Assembly (NCBI RefSeq): GCF_001509585.1
Contig: NZ_LNCI01000004.1
Location: 248,001 to 312,000, forward strand
From: Tropicimonas marinistellae
GTDB lineage: Bacteria; Pseudomonadota; Alphaproteobacteria; Rhodobacterales; Rhodobacteraceae
Direction: 5' to 3'
Length of the DNA: 64,000 nt
Part shown: one piece after another, positions 7,673-16,773 of the stretch
Layout of the letters: each line of letters starts with the position of its first letter
Numbering within the stretch: the stretch's first letter is position 1
The notes under the pieces: model-generated
Seen by the model: the letters and a program-made list of their open reading frames with translations, nothing else
What the model was told of the DNA's origin: nothing
Databases searched by the model: none
Translations under genes and position numbers: made by a program

Positions 7673-8992
7673 ATGTACAACATCCTGAAAAACCGCACAT
7701 ACCGGCACCTCTTCGGTGCTCAGATCGTGGCGCTTCTCGGAACTGGGCTCGCGACCGTGGCACTCGGTCTCTTGGCCTACGATCTTGCCGGCAACGACGC
7801 CGCGCTGGTGCTGGGCACAGCGCTCACGATCAAGATGGTCGCCTATGTGACGATCGCGCCGGTTGCCGGCGCGATGGCAAACCGCTGGCCCCGGCGTGGA
7901 ATGCTGGTGGCGCTGGACGTCCTGCGGGCTGCGGTGGCGGTCGCCCTGCCATTCGTCTCCGAGATCTGGCAAGTCTATGTGTTGATCTTCCTGCTGCAAT
8001 CGGCCTCGGCGGCCTTTACGCCGACCTTCCAGGCAACCATCCCCGACGTCTTGCCAGACGAGCAGGACTACACACGCGCGCTCTCGCTCTCGCGGCTCGC
8101 CTACGATCTGGAATCGCTGATCTCCCCGATGCTGGCGGCAGCGCTGCTGCTGATTGTCAGCTTTGATACGTTGTTTCTCGGGACATGCCTCGGGTTTCTC
8201 GCCTCGGCGGCGCTCGTCCTCTCCGCCGTGCTGCCGAGCCCGGCGCCGACCAATCCGCGCGGCTTTTATGACGCGACGACCCGTGGCTTGCGGATCTACC
8301 TGAATACGCCGCGCCTGCGAGGACTGCTGGCACTGAGTCTGTCTGCCGCCGCCGCCGGTGCAATGGTGATCGTGAATACGGTCGTCGTGGTCCGTAGCGG
8401 GTTGGAGCTTGGCGCGGAAGCCGTTGCGCTGACACTTGCAGCCTTCGGTGCGGGTTCAATGATCGCGGCTCTTTTCCTGCCGCGTCTGCTGGACAGACTC
8501 CCCGACCGGCAGGTCATGCTGAGCGGGGCCGGGCTGATGGCCGGCGTGCTACTCGCGCTCGCCGCCGGTCTCACTACCGTAAACACGGGATGGGCTGCCA
8601 TTCTGGTGGCCTGGCTCTTTTTGGGGCTTGGTTATTCCGCCGTCCTGACGCCATCCGGCCGGCTGCTGCGCCGTTCAGCGCATCCGGAAGACCGACCGGC
8701 CGTTTTTGCCGCGCAGTTCGCCCTGTCCCACGCTTGCTGGCTACTCGCTTACCCGCTGGCCGGGTGGGTTCTCACCCGGTTTGGTCTTGTCCCCGCGTTG
8801 CTCGCGCTTGGCTGCGTTTCGGCAGCAGGGCTCGCACTGGCTATCCGGTTTTGGCAAGCGGATGCACCTCGGGAGATCGAGCATTTCCACGAAGACCTGC
8901 CACCCGATCATCCGCACCTGCAGGGCGGCGGGCCGCACCGGCACGTCTACGTGATCGACGACTACCATCGGCATTGGCCACAGGCCGGGTAG
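7673..8992 (+). CDS. MFS transporter with histidine-rich C-terminal tail
   Basis: The 439-residue protein has about 10-12 hydrophobic helices and the MFS loop pattern between helices 2 and 3 (GAMANRWPRRGML). After the last helix comes a soluble tail of about 45 residues containing roughly ten histidines, in clusters such as EHFHED, PDHPHL and GPHRHVY. Histidine-rich tails of this sort are known in nickel/cobalt efflux MFS proteins such as NreB, so metal export is possible. The substrate is not established from sequence. The gene stands alone, divergent from the DUF1697 gene and convergent with the ceramidase-like gene. Confidence 0.82.
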   Translation: MYNILKNRTYRHLFGAQIVALLGTGLATVALGLLAYDLAGNDAALVLGTALTIKMVAYVTIAPVAGAMANRWPRRGMLVALDVLRAAVAVALPFVSEIWQVYVLIFLLQSASAAFTPTFQATIPDVLPDEQDYTRALSLSRLAYDLESLISPMLAAALLLIVSFDTLFLGTCLGFLASAALVLSAVLPSPAPTNPRGFYDATTRGLRIYLNTPRLRGLLALSLSAAAAGAMVIVNTVVVVRSGLELGAEAVALTLAAFGAGSMIAALFLPRLLDRLPDRQVMLSGAGLMAGVLLALAAGLTTVNTGWAAILVAWLFLGLGYSAVLTPSGRLLRRSAHPEDRPAVFAAQFALSHACWLLAYPLAGWVLTRFGLVPALLALGCVSAAGLALAIRFWQADAPREIEHFHEDLPPDHPHLQGGGPHRHVYVIDDYHRHWPQAG

Positions 8993-9006
8993 GAAACGGC
9001 CCCACG

Positions 9007-9663
9007 TCAGCAACCCGAACGCGCACAGTGGCGCCTGTAGACCTCGATCATCCACCCCAACATGACAGCGTTGAGAACGTGCCAAAGGAAATGTGTGCCC
9101 ATGGGCAGGGCATTGCAGATTGCCATATCAACGGAACGAAACCCGAGCGACAGAACGAGCAGCGCGGCCCCCGCGGCAAGGCCCAGGGCCGTCTGCGGCG
9201 CGCGCCTCCGAAGCGCCAGCGCGTAAGCCGCGATGAGCAACGGGACCGGCCAGTAGGCGGCGGAGATCTCGAAGCCCGGCAACCGCTGGAATATCGGGAT
9301 CGTGACAGCGGCGTACGGGATGAACCCAGCGGTTAGCAGCATGGCCCAGGGCACCGACAGGCCCCAGTAATCCCTGTTGGCCGCATAAACATAGAGCAGG
9401 ATGAATAACCCGATTGGAGTCGTGTCCGCAATCGCGCCCCAGACGGTGGCATGGGTGTGGAAGAGAAAAGATCCCACGCCGATCGCGGCAAGCAGCGCGA
9501 CCATTGCCTTGGCCAGCGGTAGGGGTTCGCCCCTCACGCGCCGCCACATGATCCAGGCGGCCAGTAGGAAAGCCGCGTTCGTCAGCGCATTCACCGGCTC
9601 GGACCAATAGGTGAAATCGGTCCGTTCACAATATCCGTCGACCTTCTGCAACAATGCTTCCAT
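9007..9663 (-). CDS. Ceramidase-family (alkaline ceramidase-like, CREST) membrane protein
   Basis: The 218-residue protein has seven predicted membrane helices and the conserved CREST-hydrolase residues: CE near the N-terminus followed by WSEPVNALTNAAF, then GSFLFHTHATVWG with a downstream Asp (ADTTPIG), and finally SVDMAICNALPMGTHFLWH. The invariant Ser/Asp/three-His zinc site of alkaline ceramidases can be traced in these blocks. Bacterial members are predicted to hydrolyse an amide lipid. The true substrate in Rhodobacterales, which make sphingolipid-like and aminolipids, is not known from sequence. Its 3' end lies 14 bases from that of the convergent MFS gene. Confidence 0.85.
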   Translation of the reverse strand: MEALLQKVDGYCERTDFTYWSEPVNALTNAAFLLAAWIMWRRVRGEPLPLAKAMVALLAAIGVGSFLFHTHATVWGAIADTTPIGLFILLYVYAANRDYWGLSVPWAMLLTAGFIPYAAVTIPIFQRLPGFEISAAYWPVPLLIAAYALALRRRAPQTALGLAAGAALLVLSLGFRSVDMAICNALPMGTHFLWHVLNAVMLGWMIEVYRRHCARSGC

Positions 9664-9722
9664 CTGCCTCTCCGCAGGCTAGGGTCCCCTCGGGAAATGG
9701 CGCTTCGGGAGAGGAGAATCAA

Positions 9723-10415
9723 ATGAAGATCACATGGCTGGGCCACTCTGGCTTTCGCATTGAAATCGCCGATCAGATCCTTCTGGTCGACCCTTGGTTT
9801 ACCGGGAATCCGGTTTTCCCGGAAGACCGCCGCGCCGAAGCGATTGCCGGAACGACGCACATTCTGCTGACCCACGGGCACGGCGACCATTCCGGCGACG
9901 CGCTCGCGCTGGCAGCGGAGCTAGAAGTGCCCATCGTCGGGATCTACGACCTGATGTCCTATTGGGCGGAAAACGGCGACGTGGAGACCTTGGGCTTCAA
10001 CAAGGGTGGCACAGTGATGCTCGGCGACGTCGCTGTTACAATGGTGAATGCCGTGCATTCGTCGTCCGTCGGAACGCCGGACGGCCCGCTCTACGCCGGC
10101 GGCGAAGCTGGCTTCATGGTCTCCGGCGAGGGACGCACCGTCTACATCTCAGGCGATACGGATGTCATGGCCGACATGGGGGTATTTGCAGAGTTGCACA
10201 ATCCGGATGTCGGCATCCTCTGTGCGGGCGGGCATTTCACCATGGACATGAAACGCGCCGCGTACGCAGCGAAGAAGTTTTTCAATTTCAAGGTTGTTAT
10301 CCCCTGTCACTACAAGACATTTCCGCTTCTGGAGCAATCCGCCGATGCGCTCGTCGAGGCACTGCCCGGCGTGGACGTGAAGACACCGGATGTCCTGGAA
10401 ACGGTCACGATCTGA
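9723..10415 (+). CDS. UPF0173 metal-dependent hydrolase (metallo-beta-lactamase fold)
   Basis: The 230-residue protein has the metallo-beta-lactamase fold signature: ITWLGHSGFRIE at the start, LLVDPWFTGNP, the metal motif LTHGHGDHSGD (near residue 50), then YISGDTD and a C-terminal VIPCHYKTFPLL. These match the UPF0173/UlaG-like family, which is widespread but lacks an assigned substrate. The ATG at 9723 has a strong GAGAGGAGA element upstream; the frame is open 23 codons further. It is divergent from the ceramidase-like gene, with 59 bases between starts. Confidence 0.9.
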   Translation: MKITWLGHSGFRIEIADQILLVDPWFTGNPVFPEDRRAEAIAGTTHILLTHGHGDHSGDALALAAELEVPIVGIYDLMSYWAENGDVETLGFNKGGTVMLGDVAVTMVNAVHSSSVGTPDGPLYAGGEAGFMVSGEGRTVYISGDTDVMADMGVFAELHNPDVGILCAGGHFTMDMKRAAYAAKKFFNFKVVIPCHYKTFPLLEQSADALVEALPGVDVKTPDVLETVTI

Positions 10416-10423
10416 ACGTCGTA

Positions 10424-10873
10424 TCAGCGCCTGGCGGCAAAGAACGCCTTCAGTAGCCGCTCGGACTCCTCGGCGCGGATACCGTCGTAGATCTCCGGCA
10501 CATGGTGCGCCTGCGGATGCGAAAAGATCCGCGGGCCACGCTCGACGCCGCCGGACTTCGGGTCGGACGCACCGTAGTATAACCTTGCAAGCCTGGCGGC
10601 CGAGATGATGGCGGCACAAGCTGGGCATGGCTCCAGCGTGACATAGAGCGCGTATCCCGGCAGGCGTTCGGAACGCGCAGCAGTACAGGCGGCGCGGATC
10701 GCCAGCACTTCGGCATGGGCAGACGGGTCGTTCAACTCGCGTGTCCGGTTGCCTGCCCGCGCCACGACGGCCCCGGCAGGATCGACCACAACCGCACCAA
10801 CGGGCACTTCGCCCCGCTCGGCTGCGGCACGGGCCTCTTCCAGCGCGGCCTCCATATGTGAATTGAATGGCAT
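10424..10873 (-). CDS. tadA: tRNA-specific adenosine deaminase
   Basis: This 149-residue enzyme deaminates A34 to inosine in tRNA-Arg(ACG). Zinc ligands and the catalytic glutamate are visible: His53-Ala-Glu55 in PSAHAEVLAIR and Cys83/Cys86 in EPCPACAAII. The residues NDPSAHAE and the C-terminal LLKAFFAARR fit TadA rather than cytidine deaminase. I used the ATG at 10873; a second ATG six codons later is possible. The longer frame to 10957 would overlap the divergent rluB gene. The 3' end lies 8 bases from the UPF0173 gene end. Confidence 0.93.
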   Translation of the reverse strand: MPFNSHMEAALEEARAAAERGEVPVGAVVVDPAGAVVARAGNRTRELNDPSAHAEVLAIRAACTAARSERLPGYALYVTLEPCPACAAIISAARLARLYYGASDPKSGGVERGPRIFSHPQAHHVPEIYDGIRAEESERLLKAFFAARR

Positions 10874-10935
10874 GGAGCATGCCTGCCCTGCGCGCGCGGG
10901 CTTGTCCAGTGGGCCGGTCCGGCGTATCCGAAGCC

Positions 10936-11733
10936 ATGACAGACACGCCCCTGACACCGAAAGACGGCGACCGTATCGCCAAGGTCATCGCACGCGCCGG
11001 CCGCGCCTCGCGCCGCGAGGCCGAGCGCCTCATTGAAGCAGGCCGCGTGACGGTCAATGGAAAGACGATCTCCAGCCCGGCACTGAATGTCACTCCGGAC
11101 GACAGTATCTCCGTGGACGGCGTCGCCCTGGCCGAGGCCGAGCCACCACGGCTCTGGCTCTACCACAAGCCCGCAGGCCTTGTGACGACCGCTCGCGACG
11201 AGAAAGGGCGCAAGACGGTCTTTGACGCACTTCCAGACGGCATGCCGCGCGTCCTTTCGGTCGGCAGGCTGGACTTGAATTCCGAGGGGTTACTGTTGCT
11301 GACCAACGATGGCGGGATCAAACGCAGGCTTGAGCTTCCGTCGACAGGCTGGATGCGCCGGTACCGTGTGCGGATCAAGGGAACCCCTGACGACGCAACG
11401 CTGGAACCGCTCCGACAGGGCCTGACCGTGGACGGCGAACGATTTCAACCAATGGGTGTGACCCTCGACCGTCAGCAAGGGGCGAATGCCTGGGTGACCG
11501 TCTCGCTGCGCGAGGGTCGGAACCGGGAGATCCGTCGCGCAATGGAAGCGGTGGGTATGACCGTCAACCGCCTGATCCGGGTGAGCTACGGTCCGTTCAA
11601 GCTGGGCGACCTGAAAGCCGGGGAGGTGGAAGAGGTCAAATCTCGGGTACTGCGCGACCAACTCGGCCTCGACAAGGAGTTTCGCCCCGCAACCGAACCG
11701 AAGAAACGCCCACAGCGGCGCCGTCGCCGATAG
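10936..11733 (+). CDS. 23S rRNA pseudouridine synthase (RluB/RsuA family)
   Basis: The 265-residue protein has an N-terminal S4 RNA-binding domain (RIAKVIARAGRASRREAERLI to about residue 60). The RsuA/RluB/E/F catalytic domain follows, with the active-site Asp113 in GRLDLNSEGLLLLTNDG and the conserved REGRNREIRRAMEAVG. It isomerises uridine in rRNA, most likely in 23S (RluB-like). The C-terminus is very basic (RPQRRRRR), probably for extra RNA contact. The ATG at 10936 starts just before the S4 domain. It is divergent from tadA. RluB versus RsuA/RluF cannot be settled without an alignment. Confidence 0.9.
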   Translation: MTDTPLTPKDGDRIAKVIARAGRASRREAERLIEAGRVTVNGKTISSPALNVTPDDSISVDGVALAEAEPPRLWLYHKPAGLVTTARDEKGRKTVFDALPDGMPRVLSVGRLDLNSEGLLLLTNDGGIKRRLELPSTGWMRRYRVRIKGTPDDATLEPLRQGLTVDGERFQPMGVTLDRQQGANAWVTVSLREGRNREIRRAMEAVGMTVNRLIRVSYGPFKLGDLKAGEVEEVKSRVLRDQLGLDKEFRPATEPKKRPQRRRRR

Positions 11734-13246
11734 AAACGCCTCGTATACATGTCGCGCTTGTATCGCCCAGGAGCCACGTGTGGCCGACAACGGTCTTGCG
11801 CGTAAAACGCATCTAGCCCCACTGGCAAAACTGCTTTGGAAGCTTGGCGGGATTCCCCGCTGACCGTTTGGTGTGAGGAATTTGCTGCCGAACGCACGCG
11901 AATCGTCGAAACGCATCGCCGATGAATTTACGCGCGCCAAGATATGGCGCGATGCAAAATCGGTGGCTTGACCGCGGCAACGTGTTCCATCGATGTCTTG
12001 GCGACGCGCACGTTCATACACCGCACCCAAACTGGGTGCCTCGCCGACATCAGGGTTTGCAATCCGCTTGTTCTCCACCTGCCTCGGCAAGGATTATGCG
12101 ACGGCGAGAACAGGCTTGAAGTAGCCGATCTCCGCAGGAGAGTTTTGATACCCCTCAGGTCTCTCCGCCTGCCATCTCCTTCATCGACAAGAGGCTTCGA
12201 GAGAGTCGACCGTCCGAATTCTGTGTCGTTGGGAATTGCAGGTCGCACTTTCGGAGGGGGCTTAGTGCCTCAAACAGGTGCCGATTTCGCGATTTCCGGC
12301 TCTGAAACCGAATTGCTCGGCGACGATCAATGGGCTGATTGGCTGGTTGATGGTGTTACCTGCCTCGCAGGCCCACAACCGTGCCGACCGGCAAGGGTCG
12401 CGCAGATAATCCTCAATGGCGTTCCCGGTGTGCGACACGCGGTACGGCACGGTTTGGCGGCAATACAGGGTTTCGGCTTGCCCTGTCAGGGTCATTCATT
12501 GGCTGCGCAAGAATCGGACCGCCAAATGCTGCCCCCGCCAACCTCGGGGCTTGCTCCCGCGGCGACGTTTGGTGCGCGTAAACGCGGGTCCACGCGTGGA
12601 AGCCACACGAGATTCCGACGTTGAACCATCATAAATCTTTGCGAGTGCAAAAATTCACTGGATACGGGCGCAAGTGACTATTACGCTCGCACGTATCGAA
12701 GCGATCCTGTTCCACAAAGACCATCTGCGAATGTACTTGTCCGCTGAGATCTTGATCGACCCGTCGGACACCGCCATTGCACAAATGACTGTTCACGCGC
12801 TGCTGTGTCGGTCCTGCGCAATGGCCGCTCTCCCGAGGTACCAATTCGGCAAGGCTGCACAAGATGCGCGCAACCGTCGATCTCTACCGAAGCTCAATCC
12901 TGCGCGGCGGAGGATCGAATACACTTCCTGCGTGTCACGTACTGTACACGATCCGACAAGGGCCATTGCGCGGAGCGATGCCAACCGGGAGGGCAGGCGG
13001 ATTGGGCGCAGCAGATCTAGCAACAATGGGCGTCGGCCTTGGTACGTCCGTCGAAATCAGCACACCGTCGGAGAGTGTCGATCCGCCCGCATTCATGGAT
13101 CAACCTATTGCGGGCGTTTCGAGACATTCCGAGCAATGTTGGCAGCGGTTGCGGACGACGCGCAGTACAGCCGGACGCGAGAAATGACAGAGGGATAGGA
13201 TTTGCATGTCCTGCCCGTTGAGGGTCGGAATCGGAGGAGAAAGCGC
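11734..13246. other. Gene-poor 1.5 kb stretch upstream of the polyol operon
   Basis: No open frame here shows a recognisable family, a ribosome site and sensible composition together. A 77-residue minus frame at 12262-12495 reads somewhat protein-like but I do not recognise it; it could be a decayed gene. The 9-mer GCGCGTAAA occurs at 11798 and 12574 and inverted at 11927. Given the local GC content this may be chance. The stretch probably contains the promoter for the downstream kinase and may hold gene remnants. Confidence 0.5.
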
Positions 13247-14200
13247 ATGGGGCACGTCTGGATAACCGGGGAAGCGTTGATTGACTTCGTGCCGATAACC
13301 GTGCCGCAGGGAACGGCCTATTTGCCGTGCGAAGGCGGCAGCACATACAACGTCGCGAAGGCGACAGCGCGCCAGGGGTCGGACGTCTCCTTCCTCGGGC
13401 CGATCTCACAGGATCTGTTCGGCGATATGCTGCGCGACGATCTTGCGCGGGAGGGAGTCGAATTGAGATATGCCCCGCGAATTGATGCCCCAACGCCGTT
13501 GGCCTTCGTTAAGTACGAGGGCAGTGATGCGCGCTATGCTTTTTACGATCGCGCCTCGACAATGGTGGAAGCCCCCTACGGCGAAACGCTGTCCGACCTG
13601 CGTCCCGGAGACATCCTCCACGCCGGATCGATCTCGCTGATACCCGATCCCGGCGCAGACCGCCTCGAACGACTGATGCTGGCACATCGGGACCGCGCAA
13701 TTCTGTCGCTGGATCCGAATGCAAGGCCGGGTATGATCGCCGACATGGACAAGTGGCGGAACAGGATAAGCCGGTTGGCAGACGCGGCAACAATCCTGCG
13801 CCTTTCCGACGAGGATCTCTCGGCCTGGCAACCCGGTCGCGACCCGCGCGACTTCATCGATACGCAACTGGCCTCCGGAACCGCGTTGGTCGTCCTGACA
13901 TATGGCAAACATGGAGCCGAGGCTGCCACCCCTGCAGGTCGCGCGCGCGTACCGGCCCGGACGGATGGATTGGTCGATACTGTGGGCGCCGGAGACACGG
14001 TCATGGGCACCGTTCTTGCAGCGGTTGACGGGCATGGGTTGACAAATCCCGACCAGATTGCGGCACTTGGCGATACGGCCCTTGAAGACTTGCTGACGCG
14101 TGCGATGCGGGCAGCCTGGTTGAATTGCCATTCTGCTGGATGCAACCCACCGACACGACGCGCCATCGACAGCGATGCTTCACTGGAACCATCCGAGTAA
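13247..14200 (+). CDS. PfkB-family carbohydrate kinase (probable fructokinase)
   Basis: This 317-residue ribokinase/PfkB protein starts WITGEALIDFVP. It has the sugar-binding glycine block (CEGGSTYNVAKATARQG) and the ATP-site/catalytic signature LVDTVGAGDTVMGT near residues 243-255, whose Asp is the catalytic base. Context points to fructokinase: the next genes encode a sorbitol/mannitol-type transporter and two dehydrogenases that both yield fructose, as with MtlZ of the R. sphaeroides operon. The ATG at 13247 follows a GGAGGAGA element; upstream codons of the frame are not plausible. It precedes the binding-protein gene by 217 bases that contain a likely internal promoter. Confidence 0.85.
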   Translation: MGHVWITGEALIDFVPITVPQGTAYLPCEGGSTYNVAKATARQGSDVSFLGPISQDLFGDMLRDDLAREGVELRYAPRIDAPTPLAFVKYEGSDARYAFYDRASTMVEAPYGETLSDLRPGDILHAGSISLIPDPGADRLERLMLAHRDRAILSLDPNARPGMIADMDKWRNRISRLADAATILRLSDEDLSAWQPGRDPRDFIDTQLASGTALVVLTYGKHGAEAATPAGRARVPARTDGLVDTVGAGDTVMGTVLAAVDGHGLTNPDQIAALGDTALEDLLTRAMRAAWLNCHSAGCNPPTRRAIDSDASLEPSE

Positions 14201-14245
14201 TGACGTCGATCCTCTGCGCGAAATTGTCGAGCGCGACCGAAATAG

Positions 14246-14274
14246 TTGACGCGAGTAAAATTCATTCCTAACCT
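14246..14274 (+). promoter_or_regulatory. Candidate sigma-70 promoter before the polyol transporter
   Basis: TTGACG (14246-14251) and TAACCT (14269-14274) are separated by 17 bases, upstream of the binding-protein gene. The spacer begins with GCGAGTAAA, similar to the GCGCGTAAA found in the lacI-kinase intergenic region at 23195. This could be part of a regulator site. Assigned by inspection only. Confidence 0.4.
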
Positions 14275-14417
14275 GATTCCGCGGGGTTCGGAGGAGGAGC
14301 CCGCTGGGAGTAACCGTGACGGCGGCGCCAGAGCGCGTCGTCTTGGGTTTTGCAGGAATGCCGGGCGCGGTCATTTGCGTGCGTGGATGCCTGTTCGCCC
14401 CTAGGGAGGAGAGAAAA

Positions 14418-15746
14418 TTGTCGAAACTCACGAAATCAATGGCCGGAGTTGCGCTTCTCGCATCGACCGCGCTTGCCGCCCCGGCATTTGCCGAGGAGAT
14501 CACCGTCGCCACCGTGAACAACGCCGACATGATCGTCATGCAGAAGCTCGCCCCCGAGTGGGAGGAGGCGACCGGCAACACGATCAACTGGGTTGTGCTT
14601 GAGGAGAACGTTCTTCGCCAGCGGACAACGCAGGACATCTCAACCAAAGGCGGCTCGTTCGACATCATCTTCATCGGTGCATACGAAGCACCGATCTGGG
14701 GTGCCAACGGCTGGCTGACCCCCCTGAATGATTTCGGCGACGACGCGGATTATGATCTGAACGACATCTTCGAGCTCGTCCGCAACGGACTGTCCGACAA
14801 GGACGGCAACCTCTACGCGGTGCCGCTCTATTCCGAGACGTCGTTTACTTTCTACCGCGCGGATCTCTTCGAGGCGGCCGGCGTTGAGGCACCGACCGAG
14901 CAAATCACCTACACCGACTTCGCTGATCTCGTTTCGAAGGTCCACGATCCCGACAACGGCGTGTTTGGAACGTGCCAGCGCGGCAAGGCCGGCTGGGGCG
15001 AGAATATGGCCTTCGTTGGCCCGATGGTGAACGCCTTCGGTGGCAGGTGGTTCGACATGGACTGGCAGCCGCAGATCGACAGCCCCGAGTGGAACGCCGC
15101 GATCACCTACTACGTCGATTTGATGAACAACTACGGCCCGCCGGGCGCGACGGCAAACGGCCACAATGAGAACCGCGCGTTGTTCGCCGACGGCAAGTGC
15201 GCGACCTGGGTCGATGCAACCTCGGCCGCGAACTACATCAAGAACCCGGCCAACTCGAAGGTCGCAGAGGTCACAGACTTCTTCCAGGCTCCGAAGCAGG
15301 AAACGTCGAACGGGACCGGCTGGTTCTGGTCATGGGCGTTGGCCATCCCGGCGACTTCGCAGAAAATCGACGTCGCGAAGGACTTCCTGAAGTGGGGCAC
15401 CTCGAAAGAGTACTTCCAGAAGGTTGGCGAAACCGAGGGTTGGGTCGCGGTTCCGAGTGGAACCCGTCAGTCGATCCACGAAGATCCGCGTCTGCTTGAA
15501 GCGGCACCCTTCGCCGAGACCATCAAGAACGCGATCTTCTCGGTCGACCCCGCGAACCCGACGCGCGATCCGGTTCCCTACACCGGGGTCCAGTTTGTCG
15601 CGATCCCCGAGTTCCAGGGTATCGGCAACTACGTCGGTCAGCAGATTTCCGCGGCACTCGCCGGTCAGTCAACTGTTGAAGAGGCCCTAGCCAACAGCCA
15701 GCAGTTCGCGGTCCGCGAAATGACCAAGGCCGGGTACATCAAGTAG
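14418..15746 (+). CDS. smoE: Sorbitol/mannitol-type ABC transporter, periplasmic substrate-binding protein
   Basis: This 442-residue family 1 extracellular solute-binding protein begins with a Sec signal peptide (SKLTKSMAGVALLASTALAAPAFAEE). Mature segments such as KGGSFDIIFIGAYEAPIWG and KDGNLYAVPLYSETSFTFYR are like polyol binding proteins (SmoE/MtlE). The start is most likely the TTG at 14418: AGGGAGGAG lies 7 bases before it and it begins the signal peptide, whereas the open frame back to 14316 would bury the signal. Its operon partners (two permeases, ATPase, polyol dehydrogenases) define uptake of hexitols. Two hairpins follow the gene and may raise its mRNA level relative to the permeases. 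Confidence 0.88.
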   Translation: MSKLTKSMAGVALLASTALAAPAFAEEITVATVNNADMIVMQKLAPEWEEATGNTINWVVLEENVLRQRTTQDISTKGGSFDIIFIGAYEAPIWGANGWLTPLNDFGDDADYDLNDIFELVRNGLSDKDGNLYAVPLYSETSFTFYRADLFEAAGVEAPTEQITYTDFADLVSKVHDPDNGVFGTCQRGKAGWGENMAFVGPMVNAFGGRWFDMDWQPQIDSPEWNAAITYYVDLMNNYGPPGATANGHNENRALFADGKCATWVDATSAANYIKNPANSKVAEVTDFFQAPKQETSNGTGWFWSWALAIPATSQKIDVAKDFLKWGTSKEYFQKVGETEGWVAVPSGTRQSIHEDPRLLEAAPFAETIKNAIFSVDPANPTRDPVPYTGVQFVAIPEFQGIGNYVGQQISAALAGQSTVEEALANSQQFAVREMTKAGYIK

Positions 15747-15758
15747 TCTTCCTCCCAG

Positions 15759-15851
15759 GGCGGGCTGATCCGGATGGGTTGGCCCGCCTCGCTAAGCGCG
15801 CGGCGCAAGTGTCGCCGTGCAAAAAGGAGCAGGCCCGAAGGGGGCTGCTCC
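15759..15851 (+). promoter_or_regulatory. Two tandem hairpins between binding-protein and permease genes
   Basis: Hairpin 1 is GGCGGGC (15759-15765) with GCCCGCC (15782-15788). Hairpin 2 is a near-perfect 11-bp stem from GGAGCAGGCCC (15826) to GGGGCTGCTCC (15851). Neither has a U-run. Such structures after binding-protein genes commonly protect the upstream mRNA or cause partial termination, giving excess binding protein. Confidence 0.6.
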
Positions 15852-15887
15852 TGCAACGCGGCAAACCAGGCATTTCGGGAGAAACCA

Positions 15888-16760
15888 ATGGCAACCAAGG
15901 CTTCCCGCGCGGCCGCCCGGATGATGATATCGCCCTCCGTAATCCTTCTGCTCGGTTGGATGATCATTCCGCTATCGCTGACGATCTACTTCTCATTCCT
16001 GCGATACAACCTGATCACGCCGACCGGTAACCCCTTCGTGGGGTGGGAGAACTACTATTGGTTCGTGACCGATCCGAGCTTCAAGGCGGCGATGATCAAC
16101 ACGCTCCTGCTCGTCGGCGGGATCCTGTTGATCACAACGATCGGCGGAGTGATCTTTGCGCTTCTTCTGGACTTGCCGATGTTTGGCCAGGGCGTCATCC
16201 GGATTATGGTGATTGCCCCATTCTTCGTAATGCCGACCGTCTCCGCGTTGGTTTGGAAGAACATGTTCATGAATCCCGTCAATGGAATATTTGGGCGCCT
16301 TGCCACGGGCATGGGTTTTGAACCCGTCGATTTTTTTGGGCAGATCCCGTTGCTTTCTATCATTTTCATCGTGAGTTGGCAGTGGCTGCCCTTCGCGACG
16401 CTGATCCTGTTTACCGCGATGCAGTCGCTCGACCAGGAACAGCTCGAGGCGGCCGAGATGGATGGTGCGAGCTGGCGGAACCGGTTCTGGTTCATCATCC
16501 TGCCGCATCTTGCCCGCGCGATCACGGTCGTGATCCTGATCGAGACGATCTTCCTGCTGTCGATCTTCGCCGAGATCCTCGTCACAACCAATGGCGGCCC
16601 GGGCACGGCGACGACCAACCTGACCTATCTGATCTACGTGTCGTCACTCCTGCAGTTCGACGTGGGCATGGGGAGCGCCGGTGGCGTCATCGCCATCATA
16701 CTGGCCAACATCGTCGCGATCTTCCTGATGCGGATGATCGGCAAGAACCTCGACGCGTGA
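15888..16760 (+). CDS. smoF: Sorbitol/mannitol-type ABC transporter permease 1
   Basis: The 290-residue protein has six predicted membrane helices and the EAA loop EAAEMDGASWRNRFWFIILPHL (split here: EAAEMDGA then FIILPHL), which docks to the ATPase. It is the MalF/UgpA-type partner of a carbohydrate uptake porter. The ATG at 15888 follows the hairpins and a GGGAGA element. The next permease starts 13 bases after its stop with its own GAGGAG site. The call as polyol permease rests on the neighbouring binding protein and dehydrogenases. Confidence 0.88.
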   Translation: MATKASRAAARMMISPSVILLLGWMIIPLSLTIYFSFLRYNLITPTGNPFVGWENYYWFVTDPSFKAAMINTLLLVGGILLITTIGGVIFALLLDLPMFGQGVIRIMVIAPFFVMPTVSALVWKNMFMNPVNGIFGRLATGMGFEPVDFFGQIPLLSIIFIVSWQWLPFATLILFTAMQSLDQEQLEAAEMDGASWRNRFWFIILPHLARAITVVILIETIFLLSIFAEILVTTNGGPGTATTNLTYLIYVSSLLQFDVGMGSAGGVIAIILANIVAIFLMRMIGKNLDA

Positions 16761-16773
16761 GGAGGAGCGGGTA

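Noticed and set aside
12674-13198. 174-residue plus frame in the gene-poor gap
   Set aside because: No ribosome site, no recognisable domain, and composition unlike the neighbouring genes.
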